DNA of 64,000 nt from positions 34,935,929-34,999,928 of the forward strand of contig JALMGJ010000004.1 in NCBI GenBank assembly GCA_023362775.1. The letters are read 5' to 3'. A program made the position numbers and the translations under genes. Below the pieces are notes generated by a model that did no database searches, was not told the origin of the DNA, and worked only from the letters and a program-made list of their open reading frames with translations. Below are positions 43,968 through 55,985 of this stretch, piece by piece (the first letter of the stretch is position 1; each line of letters begins with the position of its first letter). Source of the DNA: Charina bottae (lineage: Eukaryota; Chordata; Lepidosauria; Squamata; Charinaidae).

Positions 43968-44207
43968 TATTTATTTTATTTATTTAATTTTTATCCCGCC
44001 TTTATTATTTTTATAAATAACTCAAGGCGGTGAACATACCCAATACTCCTTCCTCCTCCTATTTTCCCCACAACAACCCTGTGAGGTGAGTTGGGCTGAG
44101 AGAGAGTGACTAGCCCTAGGTCACCCAGCCAGCTTTCATGCCTCAGGCGGGACTAGAACTCTCAGTCTCCTGGTTTCTAGCCCAGCACCTTAACCACTAG
44201 ACCAAAC
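43968..44207 (-). mobile_element. tRNA-headed SINE with L2/CR1-type tail
   Basis: Read on the minus strand: head TTTGGTCTAGTGGTTAAGGT and GAGTTCTAGTCCCGCC-like B box as in the 21630 element. The tail CAACAGGGTTGTTGTGGGG-type sequence, GGTATGTTCACCGCCTTGAG and (AAAT)n comes from a different LINE type. An older relative lies near 56755-56930. Confidence 0.72.
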
Positions 44208-47200
44208 ATATGACTTTCCTATAGCAAAATTTAAGTAAAGATAGTCTCCCTTGAAGGCAGCTCAAATCTTGTCCATGTAATTTTCTTGACAGTAATGCAA
44301 AAGTGGTTTCCGTTGCCTCCTTACAGGATTTTGCTTTTTACTTTTATGTCTTCCTTGTTGGTTTCTCATCCAAGTACTAGCTGGGTATGACCCTGCTTAG
44401 CTTTTCAAGATTGGTCAGTGTTGCCACTTAGCTAGACACGTACAGGATTTCAGATAGTACAGATAGTGAATAAATCTTGCTTGAATGATTGGGTTGTTTT
44501 TATTAATTTAAGCCACATCATTCTTGTAATAGTAAATACCAAGTGCTTTATATGGTTTACATTTAAAAACAGTTTTTTTAAAAAAATGTTCTGCATGAAC
44601 ACAGAATGATAGGCCATTATTTTGGGGAATTTTGGCTTACTATGTACGAGCTGTGCGCCAGTGTCCCCCTGCTGAACATTCCTGAAATGCTTTAATTTTA
44701 TTATCTAACTTGAAAACTTGGCTTAGATTCTTTTACATTCTCTGCAAGCTAGAATTTCTAAACTGTTAACAACCCGTACCATACAGTTGAGACTTGTACA
44801 AAGTATAGCACACCAAGGTTCAAGGTTTAGTTAGCATGCTTAATTGCAGAGGGGCAGCCCTCAAGTTACATAGTTTTGACAACACTCTGGAGGGTCAGGG
44901 AGCCCCACCCACTTCCTGCTTGTTGTTTCAGCATTACAGTTAGCAGTGGTGAACCAACAATCTGGATCAGGCTCTGTCTGCATTGCATTAGTGAATATGT
45001 TCTTGTGGGTTTGTTTGTGTAAGAAGGGAGGAATAGCAGATATGTCTCTAATTGGCTTCCAAGGATTCATCACCCACCAGTGCAGCCTTTTATTCATTCA
45101 TTTATTTTTTTTAAAAAAAATCCTAATCCTAACCTTTGTGCTAAACAAACAATTTTTGATTTGTTTATCTGCTGAAGCTAGTGGGAGCAGCCAGGTGAGA
45201 GTGAACAAGCTGTATTCATTAGCACTCGGCTCATTTATGGTAAGTCAGAGTTCCCCAAAATCTGGCTTACTGTGGCTGTTTCTATCAAAAATGGTAATGA
45301 GACATATGATAGAAAAATTGATGGCAAATATTGCTTTCATTATAGCCATTAATAGTACCTTTTTATTTTAGGGTTTTTTTTTTTTACATTTTGTATATTG
45401 AGCAAAGCTGCTATTTTCAGTTACTCAGATACATGCTCAACTTTCACTGTGTCTTGGGGACCCAGGTTATTTTAATCTTAAACAAGGCTGCAATGGTGGA
45501 GATCCTCTATTGTAAGTAAAGCATTGCACCTAACAGGACAATCTGCCCGCATGCGTAACATGTACCTAAGCAAGAGAATACTCTTCTTGATTTGATTCAG
45601 TTTGCACAGTTTTGCCATTAATGATAAAGGTGGTTGGCAGTTAAGTTTATTTATCCTTCAGAATAGTCAAAGTAGTTCGGTATAGGAAGAAATCAGTATA
45701 AATATTGATGGGGGTTTTTGTCCACTAAATCTCCCTAATGCTTATTTTGGTTAGATTTTGGACAATATGCATTGTTGACAATAATTTGTGTGCTCATATT
45801 TGATTGACAGTTAACTGTCATTCTTTTTGTTTCTTGGAACATCAATTGAAGCTCTTTTGTTATCCTATGAATTGATTTGACTTTTTAATATTAGTGTTAA
45901 TTATTGTAGGACTACTTTTTGTCTTTACTGAGATTTTTTTTTGGCTAGAACCTTGATAAAAAGGTTTGCACTGTTTGGAGCCATAGGGATGCTTGATTGG
46001 TATTTAGTGCAGTAAAATTGTCACTGATGTTTTTGTGTCTTCTTGTATGGGCCTTTTTATAATTCTCTTCTAAACCAGACATTGTCATTTAATTTGATGC
46101 TAGCCCTACAATTAACTGAAAGCTATTGGGATTCTATAGATGATTGTACTGAGTGGGACAAGATACATTCGTAATGCTTCAAATGGTACAACTGTGCTAA
46201 GTTGGTGCTTGTCATTTAAATATATTACGAATACGTATAAGGTGAGAGAAGTCTTATGTGAGCATATCCTTTTTATTTCATGCAAATGTGTGCTTACTGA
46301 GACACAAAACTAGCGCAAAATGCTTTTTGCTGTTTTTTCCCTTTCTATGTATATTTTATAAGTATACATAGCGCAAGAAATTTCATTGCATACATCAAAA
46401 AATCTACTGCTTTCATTTGTGTTTCTCTGCAATGGAAAATGATAATAGCAATTAGTTGCACGGCTTCTTTTTTCAAGACTGCTGATTTTGTTAAAATAAT
46501 TATTTTTAAAATCTAGCCACAAGTAATTTAACAGAACTTCACAAAAGCAAGTGGAGCTGGCCTTGGGCTTTGGGAAGGTTGGCTGGTCTGTATGTAATAG
46601 TTCCTAAATATTTAACTGTAATTTTAAGAGACTGGCCATTGTAAATACCTTTATCAAGCCCAGGAGATTAGATCATGTTTCAGTATCCTTTAGAAAATGC
46701 AATGATTTGTCTCCAGTCTCTCTTCACCTCTGTGTTCACATTCTGCCTGTTCCTCATAGTGCAGATCTGGCAATTCTGCTAGTAGCATCATCCATTTATC
46801 ATTTTGGAGGTGCTGCTGGGAAATGCAAGTTCGGCATGACTGGAGGAACCATAAGAGGTAGGACAGAAGGTATTTTTAAATTTTCATATGGAGAAACATG
46901 ATTTGGAAAATAACTTTTGAGAGAGGAGATTTGGGAAGAAGAATTTGTAGCAGCTGGGTTTCCTTTCCTTTCTTCTATTTCTTGTGATACCCTGTCTTTA
47001 GCTCTCTGTTCTAGCTAGACAAGACGACAAAGCCATTCAGTTGTATGCAAAAGTTTAAGTATCCCTGGGCAAACTGTACAATTCAGTGAATCCCTAAGGG
47101 AACAGAAGTTGATACAGCTCTCCACTATAAGAAGTTAATCATATCTTCCTGTGAAATTGAATGCATATGTACTATTTATGGGTACTTGTTTACTGTTTCA

Positions 47201-47440
47201 GAATGAGAAAACAGTGAATATGGCAAATGCAAAGCTTTGCACATCCTTTCTGTCAGTTTTCAAATGTATGTTATAGTCAGCTAATAGTCTTTCTCTTCTT
47301 GCTTTTAGACTTTCTTCTTACTGTTCCTCACAGAACTTTTCTAGCTCAAAAATATTCTTAGATCTCTTACGTGCACTGCATGTTTGATATTTGCCCAGAG
47401 ATTTTCATTAAAGTCACAGTACTGTGAAGGCCACATATAA
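44208..47440 (+). other. Intron interior between exons O and P
   Basis: About 3.2 kb, AT-rich. Nothing coding was recognised; I looked for the GIT-binding/coiled-coil exons here and did not find them. Confidence 0.55.
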
Positions 47441-47449
47441 ACATTTATC

Positions 47450-47750
47450 TTCCTTTCCCGTAAGTGCTTCATGGCTGATTCGGGATAGAGGAATGCATAG
47501 ACAACCTTGAAGAAGACATGCAGGAGCAGTTAAGGAAAAATAAGAGAAGACAATCCTGGAAAAGGAGAAGGTTTGAGAAGGAACCCAAAGGAACCCTGCC
47601 TTGAGTCTGTTTGGTATAAGAGGAGGCAGAGGGAAATTCTGGCAGGCTTTCAAGATTCTGTAATTATACTCTACGTCTACGATAATAAGAAGTATTCTGT
47701 AATCCTTGCAATGTCTGTTTCCTGACCTGGCCTACCTTTAAGGACTGACA
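47450..47750 (+). mobile_element. Solo LTR, small family, copy 3 (sense, 5' end unresolved)
   Basis: The stretch from CCCTGCCTTGAGTCTGTTTG (about 47596) to GTTTCCTGACCTGGCCTACC and the terminal ACTGACA (47750) matches the reverse complement of the 12922 LTR. The left boundary is uncertain. Confidence 0.5.
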
Positions 47751-48144
47751 GTATGTCTTAGAACATTGTCTTGCTAAATTATCCATCCTCTTTTTATCTT
47801 CAAGATTCTAGAAAGATTGTATTTGGCTACCAGAAATATTTGGAATTTATGCCAAAGGAGGTGTTACAAAGTAATGTCTGGAAAGACATCCAAACTTTTG
47901 TACCTGTCATATTCACTGTTTTATTTTGAATAGTAAATATACATTCAGATTTGCAGAAATATGTCATATTTAACTTTGTTCCATGGAGAGCTGTGTCACC
48001 ATTAAGGAGTCAACAATTTGAGTATGATGCCTAAACCTATGCATAGAACTGTATCTCTATGGCCTTTTCACAAGATGAGAGTATTGTGCCCTACCTGTAT
48101 ATATTCTGCTTCTTTGAACACAATCCACAAATCTTCTTTTCTGA

Positions 48145-48381
48145 TGGCTGTTGTGGGTCTTCCGGGCTGTGTGGCCGTGTTCTGGAAGTTGTGGTTCCTA
48201 ACGTTCCGCCAGCATCTGTGGCCGGCATCTTCAGAGGGCAGGAGCACAGACAGAAGCGAAATCTCTGTGCCCAGGTAGAGTCGTTAGAAACGTTAGGAAC
48301 CACAACTTCCAGAACACGGCCACACAGCCCGGAAGACCCACAACAGCCATCGAACTCCGGCCGTGAAAGCCTTCGACAATA
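48145..48381 (+). mobile_element. Penelope-like element, two 3' fragments head to head
   Basis: 237 bp flanked by a perfect 12-bp duplication CTTCTTTTCTGA (48133-48144, 48382-48393). Two arms of about 62 bp (48145-48206 and 48287-48349) are near-perfect inverted repeats. The right arm continues to the element's 3' end, CGGCCGTGAAAGCCTTCGAC. Inverted pseudo-LTR-like arrangement and variable-length target duplication fit Penelope-like elements. No reverse transcriptase or GIY-YIG domain is left. Confidence 0.65.
48203..48234 (-). ncRNA. Decayed hammerhead-ribozyme core in the Penelope-like element
   Basis: Minus strand reads CTGAAGA (48234-48228, matching CUGANGA), then GCCGGC and GCTGGC, which pair as stem II with a short loop. 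It is followed by GGAA-C-GT (48207-48201), one base from the conserved GAAA-C. The right arm has GAAACGT intact but lacks the upstream half. Penelope-like elements are known to carry hammerhead motifs; activity here is unlikely. Confidence 0.5.
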
Positions 48382-48393
48382 CTTCTTTTCTGA

Positions 48394-51221
48394 GTTTCAC
48401 CATTTGGGTGGGACAGAAGAAATATTTTTGCATGGGAAATATGCCATTCACGGCAATTAAAATTGTCAAATGGAATATGATTGCATATACCACTAGTCTC
48501 ACTATTATTTTTAAAGAGATGTTACATTTTTTCAGATTAAAAAAATACTTTGATTAGTTTATTGTATATTCAAGATTTTGATGTTAATTATCTGTTTGTA
48601 TCCTGTGCTATGGATCTCCAGCACAGGAGAGTTTATTTAGCATACAGTACTGTAGAGGTAAAGAATCCCTCAGCTGAAGCTTAACTCCTTATGGTTACAT
48701 GGACATATCCATCCATGTAATTGTTTCTGGCAACAGTAGTGTTGTGCATTGCCTTCTACTGAGGTGTTTTTGAATATCTCAAAACCAACAGCCTAAAGTC
48801 CTGGACTACCATGACAATATCCCATCCAAATATCACTAGTTACCAGGAGCTACCACCCTGCTTCTTGTTTTAGGAACTGTTCTCCAGCCTTTCCTGTTCT
48901 TTGTTTCTTTTTCTTCTCAGAACCGTCCCTGCACTTCTTGATTTTGGTGTATTTCACTTTATAAGGTGATGGGATGTATGCTGGCTTAAAGGGAAAAACC
49001 AAGGCTTGAGAATAAACAGACAAGAATGCAGCTTTTTAGGGCTAACAGTGTTTACTGGTAGCATAAGGCAATAATGCAGATACAGTACATTATCGCAAAA
49101 GGAGGTAAAACAAAAACAAACTTATAAGCAGAGTTCCGTGTATTGATCCCAGGGCCAGAGCTCACGCCATGCATAGCCTCCCATAGCTATGCACTGCTCA
49201 GTCCCAAAAGTAGAATACACATGAAGAACTACATGGCTAAAAGACACTAGAAATCAAGAAGCATAGAACACCATTTTGCATGGTTGTATATGCAGTTCTT
49301 TCAGCATTCTGATAGGCTGACAGTTAGGTGTGACACACACCAGGCCTCAAAGCACACAGCATTGGGTGGCAGTGGCTTGCATCTCAGCAAGCACGTGAGT
49401 TCCCCCCCTCCTTGCTCAGGGGGCCTGGGCAAGGCTTCCCACAGAAGGAAATCAGGAGGATTTGTTCTCATGGGAAGATTTCCATTGCTAGCCATAACAT
49501 GGTACCTTCTCGCTCCCTATCTCATGAAGATGTAAACAACGCCATTCAAAATTATGGGAATGCTTGTTATCTAGCCACCTGGCGTTCACGTCATCATGAG
49601 AACGCTTTGCTGGTAAAGGATGCAATTTGCCAAAACACTTCTCATATGGGTAATCTGACATAAGGAAGTGGAGAGGGATAGTATAGCCAGTATTCATATT
49701 TTCTTTCCCTGCAAAAGGACAGTCTTTTTTCTTCATTACACGTGGACAATATGTGTCTTCACTGAACAGAAAATTTCAAGATTTCAATTGTAGGCATATG
49801 ATATAAACCTATAAACTGATCATGTGAAAAGGCCTTTACATAATGTTGAAAGGATCGGAAAAACAGTAGGGAAATCCAGTTCCATTAAGCTCAGTGGTAG
49901 TTTGTCCTAAGTACCACTGTGAATTGTCTGGTTTTGTTTCACCCAGTACAGAGATCCAATGTGCTGTCATATGCACACCGTGTTTCTGCATGCACTACTT
50001 TATCTCCTGCAGGAGTTAAAGGGAAATCTAGAGTGGTCTCAGAACTTTTGGCCCTGTTCACATGTGCAGTCTGTGGAAGGGTGGATTGCGAGCCTAAAGA
50101 GAATGAGGCAATTCTATGTGGTCAGCTGCTTATTGAGCACATCTCCCCATATAACTTACATTTTTAACTACTGCAAACCTTCTTTGTTGGGGAATTTGTA
50201 TCAGTGTCATTAAAAGGCTGCAACTATATGGATAATGCCTGGGTACAACTGTTTTCAAAGAGTATCGGACCACTGACTGTATATGCAAATTGGGCCTAAG
50301 TGTCTTATGTCTTAACTTTCACTGAATCAAGCTGATTAGTATTAGCTACTTATATAAATAGTTTTCAGTTTCTCTTGGCATTTTTCAGTTTGAGAATTGT
50401 ATCTCACATCAGTTGCACATTCTCCTTTTTTAAACGAAAAGTTCCTGAACTAGTTAAATTCTTTCTCCCGTGCATCTGGTCTGGAATATTTCTATAAAAA
50501 ATAGGTACTGAATGATGTAATTTCTGATAGGAGTTTTGTGTAGGATGGCAGAATGCTAACAACTCCTAGTCACTGATTTCCTTCTTCATAAGGACAGTCT
50601 TCTAGTCCTCCCAGGGAATTATTCCAGATACAGTTGTATGGAGAAGGCTATGATCAAAATTGGCTTTTAAGGGGAAAATGTACTAAATATGGCTGGGTAG
50701 TACATTTTTTTCAATCTGCTGCCCTCCAAATGTATTGCATTCCCAGTATCTGAAGCTGCGAGTTGGGGGAAGTTCATACAGCACTCCTAAGAAGATTTTT
50801 TCTTCTTCTGGAAATGCATCTAGCCCAGCTTTAAGAATCCATTCAAAAAACTTTTTAAAAATTCTTAATGTAATAGTTTCCCCCACTTTTTTAAAAAATA
50901 TTAAAGTTATGGTTTCTTAGAACTTTAAAAGGAACGTGACAGCAAATGCACATTCTAAGAAAGACAGTCAAATTCAGAGACTTCCCTTTTTTCCTTCCTT
51001 AAATGTATGTGCTAAATATACTTCATAGTTAAATTCCAACCAAAATAGGGGTTTAAAAGATTTGGTGCTTTTTTAACAATATTTTCTCTTTTCCTTTTCT
51101 TCCCATCACCTTTTGCTTTTATTTTCATGTGTTTTGGTTGTGGCTTATCCTGTATGTCCTCCTCCTCATCCCACCTCTGCCTGTCTCCATCCTCCCTTCC
51201 ATTTCACCCATACATCCTTAG
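48394..51221 (+). other. Intron upstream of exon P
   Basis: AT-rich. The 50715-50760 stretch (CTGCCCTCCAAATGTATTGC) is another trace of the repeat noted at 505 and 29170. No coding exon seen. Confidence 0.55.
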
Positions 51222-51436
51222 CATGGCAAGGCACTGACCTGATGCATAATCACGTCTTGGCTGATGATGACCAATCCAGTCTAGATTCCTTGGGTCGTCG
51301 CAGTAGCCTTTCTCGTTTGGAGCCTTCCGACCTCTCTGAAGACTCTGACTATGACAGTATATGGACAGCTCATAGTTACAGAATGGGCTCTACATCTCGT
51401 AAGAGCTGCTGCTCATATATCTCTCACCAGAACTAA
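51222..51436 (+). CDS. ARHGEF7: ARHGEF7 exon P: alternative Ser-rich C-terminus with stop
   Basis: The acceptor is a long CT-rich tract ending CATCCTTAG|CATGGC. Joined to exon O it reads TWQGTDLMHNHVLADDDQSS, then SLGRRSSLSRLEPSDLSEDS, ending KSCCSYISHQN and TAA at 51434. This matches, from memory, the non-coiled-coil C-terminus of a known beta-PIX isoform. The RRSSLSR and SDLSEDS motifs look like basophilic and acidophilic kinase sites (inference). The upstream in-frame ATG at 51113 is intronic. Confidence 0.93.
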
Positions 51437-54400
51437 TGCACTTCTGAGCTTTTCTTAACAAATGCTTGTTGTATCACAGCTTGCTTTTCTTAGACGTTTT
51501 CTTGCAGTTCTTTGTCTCTTTTAACTTGATATTTTAACAATCTTTTGAAGAAACTTCTGATACTCCAGTCACACCTTCTACATTTATGGAATCTTTTTAT
51601 ATTAAGATTCAAGCATTGATATGTAGCTATGAATGGTTTACTCTTTTTAAGATTCAGTAGAGCTACAGCACTCTTCTTTCCCCCTCCCACCGATTCTTAC
51701 AATATAAACCTGTATCTTGAAATAGTATTTGAGCCATTCACATGGAAATTATTAAGCCTTACAGTGTTTAGGTTCATACATGTTTTAAACAAAATAAATA
51801 ACTTAGAGTAAACTAAACACAGCCGGGGGGCGGGGGGGGGGAGAGAGAACCCAAGAAACCAAAACTGCCAGAAATGAGAACATCAGACTTTGATGTGTAT
51901 GGTAAATGTCTAAGTTAATTTTTAAAACAACAAGCAGATTTAGTGTATTACTAATTTTTACTGCATTATTTTACCTACATTTCTTAAACTTTTGGAATAA
52001 TCACATATACAGTATATGCCTCAAAAACTGAGCAAGTGAATTAAGCATGGAAAAGTTCAGGATTGTAAAACACTGTACTGAGAGTTACTGGAGCAAGTTG
52101 AGTTTTGCTATGATTTTTGTTAAGAGTATATAAAAATCACACAATTCAATAAATTGTGCAGTCAGCTCCACACAAAACAATGCACTAGAACATTTGCAAG
52201 TTTCTGTGAGCTGTAATATTACGCTGAGTCGTAGCTGGTATGTTAAATAGAGATTTTAGGACATATGTGTATGTATAATAATAAATCATAGGTCACTTAT
52301 TGTAATACAGGAGATAGGCTAATTTCTGTCTAAAGATAAGCAAGTAATAAATGTCCTTGGGGGGGGGGGGGAAAGCTCAAGTGTCCAGATTTTGGAAGTG
52401 CCAAAGTCATATGTCCCTACTGGCTTTTTAAGCCCTTTCTATTAAAATTGAACAGTAGGGGTGTATTTTCGCAGTTTGCTTTGTCTGTGAAATGTAAATA
52501 TAACTATTAATTTCTCTATAAGCACACTTTTAAAAGCCATCTAAATTTTCACCAATAATACTCTTGCAAACTTTATGCAATGTTTTCTGTGTTCAGCTCA
52601 TTAACAGAAGATCTTAATATTTCACAGGAGGTCTGCTGTATAAAATTATTGCCAGGATCATTTTAGAAAAGACAGCAGTCTAAAAATATTAAAAATGGTA
52701 CTAAATATCCTCAAAACAACATTATTTCTCAAGAATACTGAGTTCATCAAATCACTTTTCGGTTCAGCAATGCTACTGCTTAAACAAATTTAATCAAACA
52801 TTTCAATTGTTACTGTTTGGCACACCCTAGAGTACCAGTTCTTAGAATGCCACAAATCTTGAACCTTGTATATATGCATACAGTTTATACTGCTCAAAGA
52901 CTGGATGGTATATCAGTTAATAGAAGCAGATATTGGAGCTGATACACGGAGAAAGTAGATGTAAAATTACTTGTATTTAATTCTACGTAAACCATTTCAT
53001 AAATACATGTTTTTAAATGAAAAGCCTAAGGCAACATATTTACTTGCTAGCTATGAAATAATTGATGGGTTAGTGAACTGGGAGCCCAATCACAGAAAGT
53101 CATTTTGAGCTGCATTGCTAAGAATGAGGTGGTCTGGAAGGTGGAATACCGCTTGCTCTAACCACCGCAGCCTCCAAAATGGCTTAATAAAATGGAGAGC
53201 TGTACCACTGCACAGCCCAAAGGAAGCTAAGAGCAGTTTTACTGTGACCCACAGAGATGAATCAACAACAACAGTCCTTAAGGTTGTTGGCTTCTATTTT
53301 ACCTTTCCCTGCAACTAAGGTGGCATGAAATTATTATGAATCTTCCAATAGCATATGGGATTAGGCTTCTGTTAGGAAATGAGATTCTTAATCCTTTCCA
53401 TTGGGGCTGGTTTCCTTTTCAAATACAGTATCTCTTACAAACACCTGAAAAGAAGCAATTTGAATGTGAAAATGACTGGGGAAAGGAGTTAATGGCCTCC
53501 CTTGCTGTTTTTCTGCTCAGATGTACCTTTCCCTGCTGCTTTTCATACATACAAAAAGTTAGGAAATTACATGCATCTGCTGTATAAAATCTAGTTTCTA
53601 CTGAGAAGACAGTGGACATGGGAATGTTTGTGTATTCCATGTGGGTGAACAATGTTTTGTAAGCCTCCTTAACACTTCTATATTTTCAAAGCTCAGTATT
53701 CATTTTTTTATTAAAAAAAAAGTATGAATAATACTGAACATAGGTCAATGCTGTCATTAATCAAAAATGTTTTGGTTTTAAAAGTATTTTTTTTACAGTG
53801 GGTAAAGTCTTTTTAATACAGTCTACTGCTTTTATGATGTATTAAAAAAATAGAAATACTGTAGCTGCTCTAAAACTTTCTATTCTTTTTCAGAATGTTT
53901 AACTATTCCAAATGTTCAAATTCTGATAATTTCCCACTATTAATTCCTACAAGAATTGTGAACCATCATCATAATGATGGGATCTTTACAATAGTTTTCT
54001 TCAGTGTATCTATACTGTTAAAATTCCCTATTGGTGTTTTTGCTGTTGGAGACTGCTAGCTGTTTTGATGGATTTGAAGTTCTAATGGAACAGCATTAAA
54101 AAAACTTTACGGTGTTAAAATTGTTGTATTCAGCCCGAATTTTTCGTGATTATTTTTGTGGAACTTGAATGATAATACTGGATTCTTTATGTTATGAAAT
54201 GTACAGTTAGTATTATAATGAAAGCATTCAGAATTAGAATGTAGGTGTGAACCATTGTGGGTCCTTTTCACATGGCTTAAATGGTATTACCATTAAATTA
54301 GTATTTACTATAATAATTTTAAACTATATTAATGTTGTGTTTTGTGTAATTTTGCCAAAACACAATATACTGTGTATATAGTGACATAAAATATATGTAT

Positions 54401-55985
54401 ATATAAAGAGAGAGAGAGACTTTGCATTTTATTTGTGAATGGGAAAAGTAAGTTACAGACTTTTGAAAGCAAATATAGATGTATATCTGAATGTGCCCTG
54501 TATTGTACAGTTTGTATTTAATTGTGTGTGGCAGCTTATAACAGCTAAGTGTTTTGCTCTTTTTTTTAAGGTATCTGTTATGTACATTTTAATAAATTTT
54601 GTATTTACTAGTTTATGCTTTTAATATTGAAGTTATTATGCCAAAAAAAAAAGAGAGAGAGAAGGCAGTCTGGTTTCAAATATCGTTTTCTTAAAATAAT
54701 CCTTTGTAGGTGACCAGAGTGGAAGCCAAACAATAAAAAAATTCATTTAGGACCTGAGTATACCTGCCTTTTATATTTTGAGGGATTATTTCATGTTGAA
54801 ACATATTTTTGTTGGATTTTAGCTTTTTAGCTTTCTGAAAATCTGTTATTTACAAAACAAATATCTGATATTATCAAAACAGAGCCTTGTTGATTTCATT
54901 CAAATGCTTTAGCAAAACAAGGTAAATCTTCCCTGTTCCCTCCCATTATGGAGCTGGAAAGACATTAAATGCTTCCATTCTAAATTAAGGTTTTTTTTAG
55001 CATTTTGTCCAAACTGTAAAACTAACTGTGGCTAATTTTAACCATGGTTAGTGAAAACAAGCCTGCTTAATAAATTGATTTTATATTTGCTTCTTTCTGT
55101 TAATAACCTAAGATGAATCACAGTTCATCTATGTTCAGATGAAATTGTGGAGTCAGAAAAAGAGAAATGGGCATGTGGCCAGAGAAAAGCTAGGTTTTTT
55201 TTTATTAGTCCAAACAAGTATATTGAACATCTCATGTGAAAGACTTACACACATTTGACATGGATCAATTCTTGAAATGGGAGACACTTACATGGTGTCG
55301 AGGGGATATATTTTTCCTGACAACTGCCTCAGTAGTATTAATGGGAGAAGCAGAATTGCATTCACAGTGCAGTTCCAAATGAGGGAGGGAGGATTTGCAT
55401 ATATGGTAGTGTCATCCTGGCGTCTATAAGAGATTGGATTGGAACATGTCCTTAAATGGGCTCTTAATATTTGTAAGATTATCAGCATGGTACCTGGATT
55501 TGTAAAATAATTACTGCCTATATTGTTGTTCGTAAACTTTTTATTTGTGTTAACTAAAGTACTTCCCAAGATTGAGATATGCAGACATTCAGATACCCTG
55601 CTGTGTTGGCGACCCATCTATACTAATCATGATTTGTTTTGTTTGTTTGTTTTTTATGTGAGCATCATCAGTTAGGGATTTATGGTTCAGGTCTCTTTCT
55701 GAAGTATTACTGTTCATTCCCAATGTGAAAAGAATGTAACTTTCTCTGAGAATTTATTTTTTGAATTGTCAAAGTATTAGGAGCTGTTATTGTAAATTTA
55801 CAATATTAGTAATGTATATTGTTAAGATGCTGCAATCATTTGTATATTTAATTATAATTAACCCTATCAAATGACAATGTTTATGAGTAAGCATGCATAT
55901 GATCTGGCATTGAATTTTATTAACTTTTACTAAGTCTATGCTCATTTTTCATTTTTAATAATAAAGAATATTGGTAATCTTGTTT
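51437..55985 (+). other. ARHGEF7: Probable 3' UTR and downstream sequence of the short ARHGEF7 isoform
   Basis: No coding exon is seen after the stop. The sequence is AT-rich and nearly free of recognisable recent transposons. Candidate AATAAA polyadenylation signals are at 51793-51798, 54591-54596 and 55960-55965; the last is followed by T-rich sequence. Poly-G tracts occur near 51824-51840 and 52360-52371. The true 3' end cannot be fixed without transcript data. Confidence 0.4.

Larger units (their letters stand above)
1198..51436 (+). other. ARHGEF7: ARHGEF7 (beta-PIX/COOL-1) gene, 16 coding exons, 5' end outside the window
   Basis: Sixteen exons with AG/GT borders splice into 2012 coding bases (two bases completing a codon, then 669 codons and a stop), with no frame conflict at any of the 15 junctions. 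Domains in order are linker, SH3, linker, DH, PH, a Pro/Lys-rich stretch and a Ser-rich tail. From knowledge of the family, beta-PIX activates Rac1 and Cdc42, recruits PAK kinases through its SH3 domain and pairs with GIT1/2 at focal adhesions, ruffles and synapses. The N-terminal CH-domain exons must lie upstream. The C-terminus here is the alternative SYISHQN end, not the coiled-coil/PDZ-ligand end, whose exons I could not find in the window. The paralogue ARHGEF6 (alpha-PIX) is less likely, because the linker and tail match beta-PIX as I remember it. Confidence 0.96.

Noticed and set aside
51113..51221. Upstream extension of the last exon starting at an ATG
   Set aside because: This stretch is a pyrimidine-rich intron end; the acceptor at 51221 gives the right phase with exon O.
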